A DNA stretch of 43,662 bases, from positions 1-43,662 of the forward strand of contig JAIBDT010000018.1 in NCBI GenBank assembly GCA_024686085.1, read 5' to 3'. Source of the DNA: Loktanella sp. (GTDB taxonomy: Bacteria > Pseudomonadota > Alphaproteobacteria > Rhodobacterales > Rhodobacteraceae). Positions 20,583 to 28,806 of this stretch are shown here, piece after piece. The translations under genes were made by a program, and so were the position numbers. The notes under the pieces were generated by a model, which made no database searches, was not told the origin of the DNA, and worked only from the letters and a program-made list of their open reading frames with translations. Numbering within the stretch: the first letter of the stretch is position 1; every line of letters begins with the position of its first letter.

Positions 20583-23021
20583 ATGCCAAGATTGAATTAC
20601 GGTTCCGATCTCCCAATCGGATTGCCCTCATCGCGCTTAAGGCCTGAATGTGACCCCAAATCCCTTGGTTTCAAAACAACTGCAACCCTCAGGCCTCGCG
20701 CAGGCCTTGTCGGTCAGGATCGGGCGATTGATGCTATCAAACTGTCTGCCGAAATCACCCGTAAAGGCTTTAACCTCTATGTGCTTGGGCACGAGGGCAC
20801 GGGGCGGCATACGGCGGTTTCTCAGCTGCTATCAGATGCCGCCGCATCGCGTCCGGTCCCTTGCGACTGGGTCTACGTCAACAACTTCGACGCGCCCCAT
20901 AGACCCCACGCAGTGAAACTCCCCCCTGGTTTGGCCGCTTCTCTCAAATCAGCGATGCAGCAGTTGGTCGAGGACCTTGCCGCCGAAATTCCAGCACTCT
21001 TTGAATCCGAAGACTATCAAACGCAGCGGCGCGCCATCGACGATGAATTAGGGCAGAAGAATGTCGATCCGATTGATGAGTTTGCGGCGCGTGCAGAGGC
21101 CGAAGGTGCCGTTCTTGTGCGGACGCCGACCGAGTTCATGCTGACGGCGGTCGTCGATGGCAAACCCATCGAGCCCGAGGTCTATGCGGCGATGTCTGCT
21201 AAAGAACAAAGCAAAATTGATGCCGAGATCGAGAAACTTCAAGAACAATTGGCGAGTGTTCTCAGCCATGGGCTTCAGCGTGAAAAAGAACAAAGGCAAC
21301 GGATCGAAGCCTTGCACGCGGCCATGGCCGAACGTGCGGTGTCGCAGCGCATTCGCGAGATCAAGGCGCAATTTGCAGATAACAAAGCGATTGGCATTTA
21401 TCTGGAAACCGTCCGAACCGATATGATCTCCAACGCCGATCTGTTCTTGCTATCCGTCGAAAGTGAGCAAGAGGCGACATTTCCCGAAATCATTCACAAG
21501 TACCACCAAGACCCTCGGTTTGACCGCTACGCCGTCAATATCATGGTCTCGCACGGCACCGCATCAGCCCCCATCGTCGGAGAAGACCAGCCATCGCTAG
21601 GTCACTTAACGGGTCAGGTCGAGAACGTGTCGGAGATGGGCACGCTTGTCACCAATTTCACCTTGATCAAGCCCGGCGCACTGCATCGGGCGAATGGCGG
21701 GTATCTGGTGTTGGATGCGCAGCGTGTTTTGTCCGAGCCCTATGCGTGGAATGCACTTAAGCGCTGTCTCCAAAGCCAATCCATCACGATAACATCGATT
21801 GCCGATCGGCTTAGTTTGACGTCGACGGTCACGCTTGAACCCGATCCGATCCCGCTTGATACCCGCGTTGTGTTGATCGGCGACCGCAGGCTCCATACGC
21901 TTCTGATGTTGCTTGATCCCGAGTTTGCACAACTGTTCAAGCTTCAAGCTGACTTCGAAGACGCCCTGCCACGGACCGCCAAAAACACCCGTGCATTAGC
22001 CCGCGTGATCGCAGGACATGCCACAGAAAAGGGTTTGAAACCGATGACCGCCGCAGCCGTCGCAGCCCTACTTGATCACGCCGTGCGGCTGGCTGGTGAT
22101 AATAAGGAACTCACGCTCGAACTTGGGGCGTTGGCCGACATTATGCGAGAGGCCGATTTCTATGCGGTGCAGAAGAAGCACCGTTTGATTTCCAACAAAG
22201 ACATCGTCCACGCGATCCAACAGGCAGAGCGTAGAGGCGCGCGCATCAAGGAAAGGATGCAAGAAAACATCATCCGCAACACTGTTCTGATCGACACCAG
22301 CGGCGTGGCGGTCGGGCAGGTCAACGGTTTGTCCGTCATCGGCATAGGGACCCACCATTTTGGTCAGCCGTCTCGGATCACGGCAGCGGCGCGCATGGGC
22401 ACGGGCAAGCTGATCGACATCGAGCGAGAGGTAGAGCTTGGCGGTCCCCTGCACTCAAAAGGAGTGTTAATCCTTAGCAGCTATCTCGCCTCGCATTTCG
22501 CCCTCGACGTCCCGATGTCGCTTCACGCCAGCCTTGTGTTTGAACAAAGCTATGGCGGCGTTGACGGAGACAGCGCATCCTCTGCCGAGCTATATGCACT
22601 TCTCTCCGCGCTGTCTGGCGTCCCGATCCGCCAAGAACTTGGCGTTACGGGATCGGTCAACCAAAACGGCGAGGTGCAGGCCATTGGCGATGTGAACGAA
22701 AAGATCGAAGGGTTTTTTGATATCTGCAACACCCGCAACCTGACAGGCAGACAAGGCGTACTCATACCCGACTCGAATGTCGATCATCTAATGCTGCGCC
22801 CTGATGTTGTCGCAGCCGCCGAAAAAGGCAGGTTTCGGGTCATACCCGTCGCAACGATCAACCAAGGCATTGCTGCGCTAACTGGGGTTAAAGCAGGGCG
22901 GCGCGGGCGCAACGGACAGTTTCCTCACAACAGCATCAACGGATTGGTTGAAGCACAACTGCGCGCATTTGCTATGAACCGCCACCATTTTGCCCAGCTT
23001 AATGATACCGTGCCCAAGTGA
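20583..23021 (+). CDS. LonB-like ATP-dependent protease (AAA_32 + Lon proteolytic domain), 812 aa
   Basis: The N-terminal half is the AAA_32 type of ATPase found in LonB-like/AsrA proteases. The P-loop is GHEGTGRHT (69-77), with Arg where classical Lon has Lys, and the Walker B-like block is GGYLVLDA. A long charged coiled-coil insertion covers about residues 195-275. The C-terminal S16 domain holds the Ser-Lys dyad Ser664 (DGDSASSAE) and Lys707 (NEKIEGFF), 43 residues apart as in Lon. ATG 20583 has AAAGG 9 nt upstream; the frame is open from a TTG at 20562. Transcribed from the FixK-type promoter at 20367 and followed by a terminator at 23060. AsrA of Pseudomonas aeruginosa induces heat-shock genes, so a role in stress proteolysis is likely. 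Confidence 0.9.
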   Translation: MPRLNYGSDLPIGLPSSRLRPECDPKSLGFKTTATLRPRAGLVGQDRAIDAIKLSAEITRKGFNLYVLGHEGTGRHTAVSQLLSDAAASRPVPCDWVYVNNFDAPHRPHAVKLPPGLAASLKSAMQQLVEDLAAEIPALFESEDYQTQRRAIDDELGQKNVDPIDEFAARAEAEGAVLVRTPTEFMLTAVVDGKPIEPEVYAAMSAKEQSKIDAEIEKLQEQLASVLSHGLQREKEQRQRIEALHAAMAERAVSQRIREIKAQFADNKAIGIYLETVRTDMISNADLFLLSVESEQEATFPEIIHKYHQDPRFDRYAVNIMVSHGTASAPIVGEDQPSLGHLTGQVENVSEMGTLVTNFTLIKPGALHRANGGYLVLDAQRVLSEPYAWNALKRCLQSQSITITSIADRLSLTSTVTLEPDPIPLDTRVVLIGDRRLHTLLMLLDPEFAQLFKLQADFEDALPRTAKNTRALARVIAGHATEKGLKPMTAAAVAALLDHAVRLAGDNKELTLELGALADIMREADFYAVQKKHRLISNKDIVHAIQQAERRGARIKERMQENIIRNTVLIDTSGVAVGQVNGLSVIGIGTHHFGQPSRITAAARMGTGKLIDIEREVELGGPLHSKGVLILSSYLASHFALDVPMSLHASLVFEQSYGGVDGDSASSAELYALLSALSGVPIRQELGVTGSVNQNGEVQAIGDVNEKIEGFFDICNTRNLTGRQGVLIPDSNVDHLMLRPDVVAAAEKGRFRVIPVATINQGIAALTGVKAGRRGRNGQFPHNSINGLVEAQLRAFAMNRHHFAQLNDTVPK

Positions 23022-23059
23022 GAGAGTAACTGAACTTTGCCAATTCCCCGCAGCGCGCA

Positions 23060-23096
23060 CGCTTGAGCTAATCAAGCTCAAGCGCGACGTATTTTT
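23060..23096 (+). terminator. Intrinsic terminator after the Lon-like gene
   Basis: CGCTTGAGCT (23060-23069) and AGCTCAAGCG (23075-23084) form a perfect 10-bp stem with a 5-nt loop, followed six bases later by ATTTTT (23091-23096). It lies 38 nt after the stop codon. Confidence 0.75.
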
Positions 23097-23358
23097 CCGC
23101 CACAGTGTTTCAGATCAATGGCGTCGCGGACTTGATTTTGCTTCACGACTGACCGCACTCTTTGGTTGCTGCCGACTTCGTGCTGGTCTTGGAGTGTTGG
23201 TGCTATGTCGTGCTCTCGACCCAATGTGACCATTGATGCGGCGCGCAGCGAAGGGCAGGTCTGAGCCGTCTTTGCCCGATGCTGCGTTCGGCAAAGATGT
23301 CTGGTTCGGCAAAACAGATCAAAACGCGCCACATCAATCCATCACCGCATACATTTCA
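23097..23358. other. Convergent spacer without genes
   Basis: Lies between the Lon-like gene and the convergent metallopeptidase gene. No gene, RNA or strong repeat was seen. Confidence 0.5.
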
Positions 23359-24171
23359 TTAGCGGATTCCGACCTCGTCTGAGCAGGCATAGCTGGATCC
23401 GTCCGGCAGGACGCAGATCTGTTCCAGATAGTCCGGCGCAACCTGTCGATAGCTTGGAATAAGATGGGCCTCATCTTGGCGGTCCAGATAACCACTGCAA
23501 TTCGCGATGTAATATCTCTCGCGACGATCAAATATGACGTACCACTGTTCGAACGACGCCTGCGCTGCCATCGATATGTTGCCAGTGTTTCTCATGACAG
23601 AAGAGAAGCTATCCGCAATGTCAGATGTCATAGACCAAGCCGCAATAGCCTCCCACGGCGCGGCGTCTCCGGCTTCATTCAATCGCCAAGTCACGAGGAG
23701 TGTGACCGTTGTCGCGTCAGCCTCTAAGGCCAGAGCCGCCCGCGCGTAATCTTTCATCGACAGCCTGTCAGATGGACATATTCCACGGGCGAACTGCTCC
23801 ACGTGGCGCAGTTCGTGCACCAGTACGGCGCGCGCAAGTCCATTTTCGAGATCTTCCGAGAGAACAATTCGATTGGTCGCTGGTTCGAAGAAAGCCTTCT
23901 CCAGCACTAGCGCATCTGAAAGGCAGATGTCAGGACCCTGCGCCTCAAGTGCCTCCGAAAGCGCCGGAAACTCCGCGATGTCAGAACGAAGATTGGTTAC
24001 GAGGCCTAACAGGCGTTGCTCTGATGGCGTCATTGCCTTGCTGTAGGGGGGCGAAAGGCAAGACGACCGCGACGCATCTGCCATGGCGATTGGCGCGTTG
24101 TTGAACCAAATACTAAACGACAGCAACAGTACAGAGACGCCAATACCATGTTGGTTCGTCAACTGCGTCAC
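23359..24171 (-). CDS. Secreted zincin-like metallopeptidase (HExxH), 270 aa
   Basis: A signal peptide (about residues 1-32, hydrophobic core VSVLLLSFSIWF, ending AMADA) is followed by a mature domain with HELRHVEQ (119-126): HExxH with Glu120 as catalytic base, typical of a zinc peptidase. A candidate third ligand lies downstream in ALALEADATT (a Glu about 28 residues on). Six or more cysteines in the mature part fit a periplasmic, disulphide-bonded protein. No closer family is claimed. The GTG start overlaps the stop of the cytochrome c gene (GTGA), so they are co-translated from the promoter with the FixK/FNR box at 24628. Confidence 0.75.
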   Translation of the reverse strand: MTQLTNQHGIGVSVLLLSFSIWFNNAPIAMADASRSSCLSPPYSKAMTPSEQRLLGLVTNLRSDIAEFPALSEALEAQGPDICLSDALVLEKAFFEPATNRIVLSEDLENGLARAVLVHELRHVEQFARGICPSDRLSMKDYARAALALEADATTVTLLVTWRLNEAGDAAPWEAIAAWSMTSDIADSFSSVMRNTGNISMAAQASFEQWYVIFDRRERYYIANCSGYLDRQDEAHLIPSYRQVAPDYLEQICVLPDGSSYACSDEVGIR

Positions 24172-24566
24172 CCTTGGATGGTTTCCAAGTAATAGGCGAT
24201 CGATAGAACGCGGCCACGAACGACGGCTTCACCGCCATAGGGGCCATAGCCTTCGGCCTCGACCTCGAACTGTTGGCCCCAGATCGGCATCGGGTTGCCA
24301 TGCCCCCTGATGGACTGTCGTCCGTCAATTGCATGAATGACCTTGAGCATCGGGAAGGCACCTTCATTCGCGGCGGACAACCCTGTCAACGCCGGCACTT
24401 TAATAGTAAGCAATTCTGCTATCGGTCCATCACCCCGCCCATCCACGCCATGGCATGCCGCGCAAGCGCTGACGTATTCCGCATGTCCCGCATCGTCTGC
24501 GCTGGCTACGCTTGATATACAAACGAAGCTGCCGAACATCGCCGCAAATAATCCCAATACTTTCAT
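24168..24566 (-). CDS. Periplasmic monohaem cytochrome c (paralogue 2), 132 aa
   Basis: A signal peptide (1-23, ending ASA-DD) precedes CAACH (35-39), with a likely distal Met in PMPIWG. Size, order of motifs and the MPxWG block match the cytochrome at 9893-10330, so the two are paralogues. Start 24566 has GGGAG at about 7 nt; an upstream TTG in frame (24641) lies inside the promoter box and is rejected. It is the first gene of a two-gene operon with the metallopeptidase. Confidence 0.88.
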   Translation of the reverse strand: MKVLGLFAAMFGSFVCISSVASADDAGHAEYVSACAACHGVDGRGDGPIAELLTIKVPALTGLSAANEGAFPMLKVIHAIDGRQSIRGHGNPMPIWGQQFEVEAEGYGPYGGEAVVRGRVLSIAYYLETIQG

Positions 24567-24627
24567 CGTTCTCTCCCTTGCTGTGAAACATCCTAGAATC
24601 AGCTTAAAGCCCACGAAGGCGCTCGAG

Positions 24628-24641
24628 TTGACAAAAATCAA
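24628..24641 (-). promoter_or_regulatory. FixK/FNR box upstream of cytochrome c / metallopeptidase operon (exact match)
   Basis: TTGACAAAAATCAA (read on the plus strand) matches exactly and ends 62 bp before the cytochrome ATG. TAAGCT at 24606-24601 is a weak candidate -10 at 28.5 bp from the centre. Confidence 0.75.
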
Positions 24642-25323
24642 AACGACCGTTGTTCCTAGGTTTAACGAAAACTAACCTTGAAGTAGCCGCAGAGAATTGG
24701 CGCTTTGTCCGCAACGAGTGAGTCCAAGCATGGCTAGGCAAACGGTTGCAACGCCAGAAACCAGCCACTCATCGCTGGCCCGGCAAAGGTACCAAAAGAG
24801 CCTAAAGTTGGCCTTTGTGTAGCGCCGCTAGCCTCCCTATGGAAAGGGTTGGAAATCCATACGGTATTGATGATTGGGCTGCTAGGTCACCTATTACGTC
24901 GGCAATTGTCGGAGAGCTTAACTTTGCTAATGTTCTAATGATGTTGGGCATCCCAAGCGGCATGATCGCCTCGATAACTATCTCTGAATGAGGGTTGCTG
25001 AACGGGTAAGCTTTCATGCGCTCCAAGCTGGAAACACCTTCGTCCGTCAATCCGTAAGTAGCGATTCCCTAGGAAGACACCACGACAAAATCGATATTAC
25101 AGCGTCCTCAAGCTCGAGTGACAACTCAGAAAGCATGACCGATAGTGAAGCTAGGCAAAGCTAGGCCTATCTTGCGCACATCCTGCGCCCGTGCCTGTTG
25201 AGCTTGAGCTTGAGCGTTCAGAAAATCACCAGAGGAATCTCTAGGGACACAGAACTCTTCAGGATGAGAATGATAAAGTTTCACAAGACCTTGGACCTTG
25301 AGTATCCTTTCGAGATTTCCGCA
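24642..25323. other. Decayed region left of the intact IS
   Basis: Holds only short frames: the fragment at 24802-25068 and another minus-strand frame ending at 25126 that starts inside the IS end (translation includes LERILKVQGLVKLYHSHP). The latter is probably a cut gene, but no family is recognised. Confidence 0.4.
24802..25068 (-). pseudogene. Possible truncated gene fragment
   Basis: The minus-strand frame runs from a stop at 25069-25071 and reads ATYGLTDEGVSSLERMKAY at its start, which looks like the wing of a winged-helix domain (YxLTxEG), then about 65 residues without a recognised motif. There is no ATG at the expected place and no ribosome binding site, so it is best seen as a fragment of a former gene. 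Uncertain. Confidence 0.3.
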
Positions 25324-25349
25324 TGACCTGCCCCCCGAGGCTCCCTCAT

Positions 25350-26225
25350 TCATAATGAGAGTTTGCGGGTGGGGGTTTCATATTCTTCGTCGTCGGTTTG
25401 GGCAAGCGCGTCGTGCGCGGAGCCCTCAAATTTCTCAAGCGCTCGACGCGCTTCAGCGGGTGTTTGATTTCCGAGTGATGAGTGCGGTCTGACGTTGTTG
25501 TAATCGTATCGCCAGAGGGCCAGCTTGCGGCGAGCATCGTCTAATGTGTCGAAGATCTCCTCGTTGAGCAACTCGTCGCGCAGGCTGCCGTTGAAGCTTT
25601 CGATAAAGCCATTCTGCTGAGGCTTGCCAGGGTCGATGTAATGCCAATCAACGGCGTTATCACCGGCCCACTTCAGGATCGCGCGACTGGTAAACTCCGT
25701 GCCGTTATCGCTGACAATGCTGGCAGGCTTTCCATAGATGCGCACAAGCGCGTCAAGCTCACGAGCGCCAGAGATGCTGGTATCGGCCATGAGGCAGAGG
25801 TTCTCGCGGCAGCAGTCGTCATTCACAGCCAGCATGCGGAACTTGCGAGACGCGCCAAACGTATCCGAGACAAAATCCAAGGACCAACGCTCACCTGGCC
25901 GCAAAGCCACCGGCATCGGCGTTCGTGACCCACGCGCACGCTTGCGGCCCCTTCGCCGTCTGACGCCCAGCATCTCCTCAGTATAGAGCCGATACAGCTT
26001 CTTGTGGTTCATGATCATTCCTTTGCGTTCCAAAAGCACGCCGATCCGGCGGTAGCCAAATCGACGCCGCTTGCTGGCAATCGCCTTCATCTCTTCGCGA
26101 ACTTCTGGATTATCCGGTGGCTGATCGCGCCGGACGGTCTTTGGATCGACACCGACAAGCCTGCACGCCCGGCGTTGCGAGATATCATGATCCCGCATCG
26201 CCTTGCGTGCAGCAGCCCGTCGCAC
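25350..26225 (-). CDS. IS3-family transposase OrfB (DDE integrase)
   Basis: The 291-residue product has the HTH_21 region, then the rve integrase domain. Catalytic residues are visible as D in WSLDFVSD, D in IVSDNGTEF and E in NGFIESFNG (D-D-35-E pattern), followed by the [15 protein letters not shown] tail. The GTG at 26225 is only the first possible start; the frame remains open upstream to the slippery heptamer GGGAAAG at 26249-26243, so the natural product is the OrfAB fusion made by -1 frameshifting, as in other IS3 elements. Confidence 0.93.
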   Translation of the reverse strand: MRRAAARKAMRDHDISQRRACRLVGVDPKTVRRDQPPDNPEVREEMKAIASKRRRFGYRRIGVLLERKGMIMNHKKLYRLYTEEMLGVRRRRGRKRARGSRTPMPVALRPGERWSLDFVSDTFGASRKFRMLAVNDDCCRENLCLMADTSISGARELDALVRIYGKPASIVSDNGTEFTSRAILKWAGDNAVDWHYIDPGKPQQNGFIESFNGSLRDELLNEEIFDTLDDARRKLALWRYDYNNVRPHSSLGNQTPAEARRALEKFEGSAHDALAQTDDEEYETPTRKLSL

Positions 26226-26236
26226 ATTCGGTGTCG

Positions 26237-26500
26237 TCAGCTCTTTCCCAGCAAATCCTTCAGAACAACATTGTCGAGCATCGTGTCCGCCAGCAGACGC
26301 TTCAGCTTGGCGTTCTCATCCTCCAGCGACTTAAGACGATGGGTATCAGAAACGTTCATGCCGCCATATTTGGCTTTGAACTTGTAGAACGACGCAGGGC
26401 TGAGACCATGCCTCCGGCACACCTCAGCTGTCGGCATCCCTGCTTCTTGTTCTTTGATCATCCCGATAATCTGGGCCTCGGTAAAACGACTCTGTCGCAT
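26237..26500 (-). CDS. IS3-family OrfA (HTH protein)
   Basis: An 87-residue HTH_Tnp_1 protein: [18 protein letters not shown] and [21 protein letters not shown] form the helix-turn-helix, followed by the leucine-rich [11 protein letters not shown] helix. ATG 26500 has AAGGAG 7 nt upstream; the frame is open a further 9 codons. Near its end (26249-26243) lies GGGAAAG in the correct register (G GGA AAG) for -1 slippage into orfB, which is exactly in the -1 frame. Confidence 0.93.
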   Translation of the reverse strand: MRQSRFTEAQIIGMIKEQEAGMPTAEVCRRHGLSPASFYKFKAKYGGMNVSDTHRLKSLEDENAKLKRLLADTMLDNVVLKDLLGKS

Positions 26501-26573
26501 TTGTTTGCTCCTTCGAAGGTTGAGCAAACTCTACATTAAACTGAGGGAAGTTTCGGGGGGCAGGTCACGACAT

Positions 26574-26954
26574 CTATCCGGACGGTAGACCGATGTCTGT
26601 CAGACACTCTTCCGAGCCAATCTCCACCCAAATCTCCAGCGACGGAACATAGAGCCAAGCCTCTTCAAGGTGTGACTGTTGAGCCAGTTCTACTATTACT
26701 TTGACGCCTTCGGCTTCGGTGAGGCGGACAACCAGTCGGCTATCGTTGGCAATATTAACTCGTAACGTATTCTCCTCCGCAAGGGGTCGGCCCGAGGCGA
26801 GCAGGAGAGTAATTGGGGTTTCCGCATTTCCTGTAGAAACGGCGCATATAAAGAGAAGCGCACAGGTTCGTATCGCATAAGCGGACGACCGAAACGCACA
26901 CTTTCGACGACCTCGCTTCTGACCAGTTCTCGCTCTTCTGCGGTTGATCTGCAC
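26574..26954 (-). CDS. Hypothetical secreted protein, 126 aa, next to the IS
   Basis: Not recognised. A basic N-terminus (many Arg/Lys up to residue 22) precedes a hydrophobic stretch (IRTCALLFICAVSTGNA) like a signal peptide, with cleavage near NA-ET. The mature part is short, with strand-like segments. A GTG start at 26954 follows GGAAAG with 5 nt spacing. The stop lies 7 bp from the IS end, so the reading frame may have been shortened or left intact by chance. The same stretch has other open frames, so its coding status is uncertain. Confidence 0.4.
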   Translation of the reverse strand: MQINRRRARTGQKRGRRKCAFRSSAYAIRTCALLFICAVSTGNAETPITLLLASGRPLAEENTLRVNIANDSRLVVRLTEAEGVKVIVELAQQSHLEEAWLYVPSLEIWVEIGSEECLTDIGLPSG

Positions 26955-27254
26955 GACATCTTTCCACTCTGAAACGGTTTCGAGGAAACGGAATGATTGC
27001 GGTATTCAGGCTACAAAGGTTTGCGCCGTCACGCAGGGGCAAAGTGCCACGTCCCTCTTGGTATTGGCCGCCCAGCGTCACAGTTCTAGGTTTACCTCGC
27101 TCGACCTGTAGCATGGTTTACGCTTGGCCGATCCGCCTGAAAAATGAGCTAGTTGCGGCCCGAAACTAAAATGCTTCGGGCCGCCGTTCAAAACCTCAGC
27201 AACACGGGACTATGGGAAGGGACGAGGAATGTTGCACGGGTTTATCTGCTGTAT

Positions 27255-27905
27255 TCAAGCCACCTTGATGTTATTTTCAACGGTCCTGACGCCCGGAACC
27301 GACCACGCGGCTTCTGCGGCCAATTTGCGTTCATACCACGCGTTAACGTGTCCATTGAGCGTGACTTTGCCGTCCACAACGCTCGCATCAATCTTGCTGG
27401 CCTCGACGGTCGCGCTTCGGTGTAATGCTTTCGAAATCTGTTGTTTCACGTCCGTCGGCGAGGCGTGTGGCTTAATGATGATGGCGTTGGTGACGCCTTT
27501 CACGCCGCGTAAATGTGCAACCTTATCTCGGGCATCGCTCCGCTGGTATTGCCAATCGACGGTACCTGTCAGCGTAACACGGCCATTCTTAACGTCGGCC
27601 TTCAAATCATATTTCCGGAAAATTGCGCTCCACTCGCAAAGTTGCGAAATCCGTTTCGCAATATCTTCGTCAGTGACCTTAGTGTCGGACGGATACTTGA
27701 CCTCTATATTTTCGATCACAGCATGAACGCCTTTGACACGTCTCGCGGCGCGGATCACGGCCAATTCTTCGTAGTAGCTCTGCACCGTTCCAAAAAGAGT
27801 AACCGCGCCTTGGTCAACAGTTACGCCAATCTCGGTGGACTCGATCCGAGGCTCAAAGTCAATTTCCGACAGAACGTCGTTTTTAATCTCATCATTGCTG
27901 CGCAT
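27255..27905 (-). CDS. Triple BON-domain stress protein, 216 aa
   Basis: Three BON repeats fill the protein: each has V-x-V-x-x-G-x-V-T-L-x-G-x-V followed by a helix and the V-x-G-V-x-x-V-x-N segment (for example VDQGAVTLFGTV, VKNGRVTLTGTV, VDGKVTLNGHV). There is no signal peptide, unlike OsmY. BON domains bind lipid or protein surfaces and are common in osmotic and general stress proteins. Start 27905 has GGGAG 7 nt upstream; the frame is open to 27965. An exact FixK/FNR box lies 59 bp before the ATG. Confidence 0.9.
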   Translation of the reverse strand: MRSNDEIKNDVLSEIDFEPRIESTEIGVTVDQGAVTLFGTVQSYYEELAVIRAARRVKGVHAVIENIEVKYPSDTKVTDEDIAKRISQLCEWSAIFRKYDLKADVKNGRVTLTGTVDWQYQRSDARDKVAHLRGVKGVTNAIIIKPHASPTDVKQQISKALHRSATVEASKIDASVVDGKVTLNGHVNAWYERKLAAEAAWSVPGVRTVENNIKVA

Positions 27906-27964
27906 TTCTGTGCTCCCAAAAAGATTTCTGAGATTCGACTTTGCCACAGCGAAAAGTACCGCCA

Positions 27965-27978
27965 TTGACTTTGATCAA
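27965..27978 (-). promoter_or_regulatory. FixK/FNR box upstream of the BON gene (exact match)
   Basis: TTGACTTTGATCAA (plus-strand reading) matches exactly and lies 59 bp before the BON start at 27905. The -10 is not obvious (CAAAGT at 27943-27938 is the best candidate). Confidence 0.75.
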
Positions 27979-28079
27979 TTCCAAGACGGCATTAAGCAGC
28001 GCGCGCGGGTCCAAACGCCAATCATAACCGCGCGGCCGATACTGATGATTATGTATAACTTTTCACACCGCGGTGCCCG

Positions 28080-28379
28080 TCAGAAACCCTGCATCAGCAT
28101 ATCGACCGCGGTCGTGATCTTTTCAAAGTCAGTGTTGAGATTTTCAACGGGCAATTTAAGGATCCTTTTGGGAACTGCGGCCATAAACTGTGTGACCATG
28201 ACGACGTGTTCGCCATCAATTTCGAACGTGGGATTCAGACGTTTGGCGGGTTGTGGCGAACCCGCCTTTGGCATGAGCGGCACGACAACCCTCGTATTCA
28301 GGTCGCTTAGAAGGTCGGCTTGCACATCCAAAAGAAAGCCGTCACCGAACGGATTGGGAAACACATCGTATTTGGCCAT
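28080..28379 (-). CDS. ccdB: CcdB-type toxin, 99 aa
   Basis: Length and sequence fit CcdB: MAKYDVFPNPFGDGFLLDVQ at the start, VVVPLMPK in the middle, RLNPTFEIDGEHVVMVTQFM and the C-terminal LMQGF. CcdB poisons DNA gyrase by binding GyrA; the C-terminal residues, including the conserved Gly-Phe-type ending, are needed for this. Its ATG overlaps the ccdA stop (TGATG), the standard arrangement. The module is probably active and may stabilise the island. Confidence 0.93.
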   Translation of the reverse strand: MAKYDVFPNPFGDGFLLDVQADLLSDLNTRVVVPLMPKAGSPQPAKRLNPTFEIDGEHVVMVTQFMAAVPKRILKLPVENLNTDFEKITTAVDMLMQGF

Positions 28380-28609
28380 CAGAACTGGCGAAAACTATCG
28401 AGCGGCAACCCATGCTGATCCACATAGGCGTTCGAACTCCGAAGTGCCGCCGCATTGGCGTCCCTCCACTGCGCCGCCTTGGCAGTCGCGACAGCATGCC
28501 GAACCCCCTCCTCTGCCGCCCGTGACAGGTTCACCTTCAACTGCTTGGCCTCAGTCAGCAAAGCGGCGTCTAGTGACAAGTTTGTGGGCTTTCGTGGTTG
28601 AGCATTCAT
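28379..28609 (-). CDS. ccdA: CcdA-type antitoxin, 76 aa
   Basis: N-terminal ribbon-helix-helix part (KPTNLSLDAALLTEAKQLKVNLSRA) for DNA binding, then a flexible toxin-binding tail ending GLPLDSFRQF, the conserved CcdA C-terminus. Start 28609 has AAGGAGG 6 nt upstream. The family represses its own operon together with CcdB; a loose inverted repeat (TATGC...GCATA, about 28644-28671) lies in the expected operator position. Confidence 0.93.
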   Translation of the reverse strand: MNAQPRKPTNLSLDAALLTEAKQLKVNLSRAAEEGVRHAVATAKAAQWRDANAAALRSSNAYVDQHGLPLDSFRQF

Positions 28610-28806
28610 GGCGGGCCTCCTTATAAAGGGATACCACCCGCCCATATGCACGTCAATCATGCGCATAATAAATACCTATAAAGGCCAACATCATGGCCAC
28701 TTTTTCAGCGCTTCACGCGCTCGGCAGGATGATGTCTCCGGCCTCAAACTCGCTGGCACCGAGACACAAGCAAACCCCACTTATAAAAATATTGAATGCA
28801 AGGGGA

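Larger units (their letters stand above)
25324..26567 (-). mobile_element. Intact IS3-family insertion sequence, 1244 bp
   Basis: The terminal inverted repeats begin TGACCTGCCCCCCGA at both ends (25324-25338 and the complement at 26553-26567) and continue imperfectly for about 43 bp, with further agreement at CTCCCTCA/TTCCCTCA and GAGTTTGC. Inside are overlapping-frame orfA and orfB on the minus strand with a slippery heptamer. The flanking bases (GCA on the left, CGA on the right) do not form the usual 3-4 bp target duplication, so recombination or deletion next to the element is possible. Confidence 0.92.
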
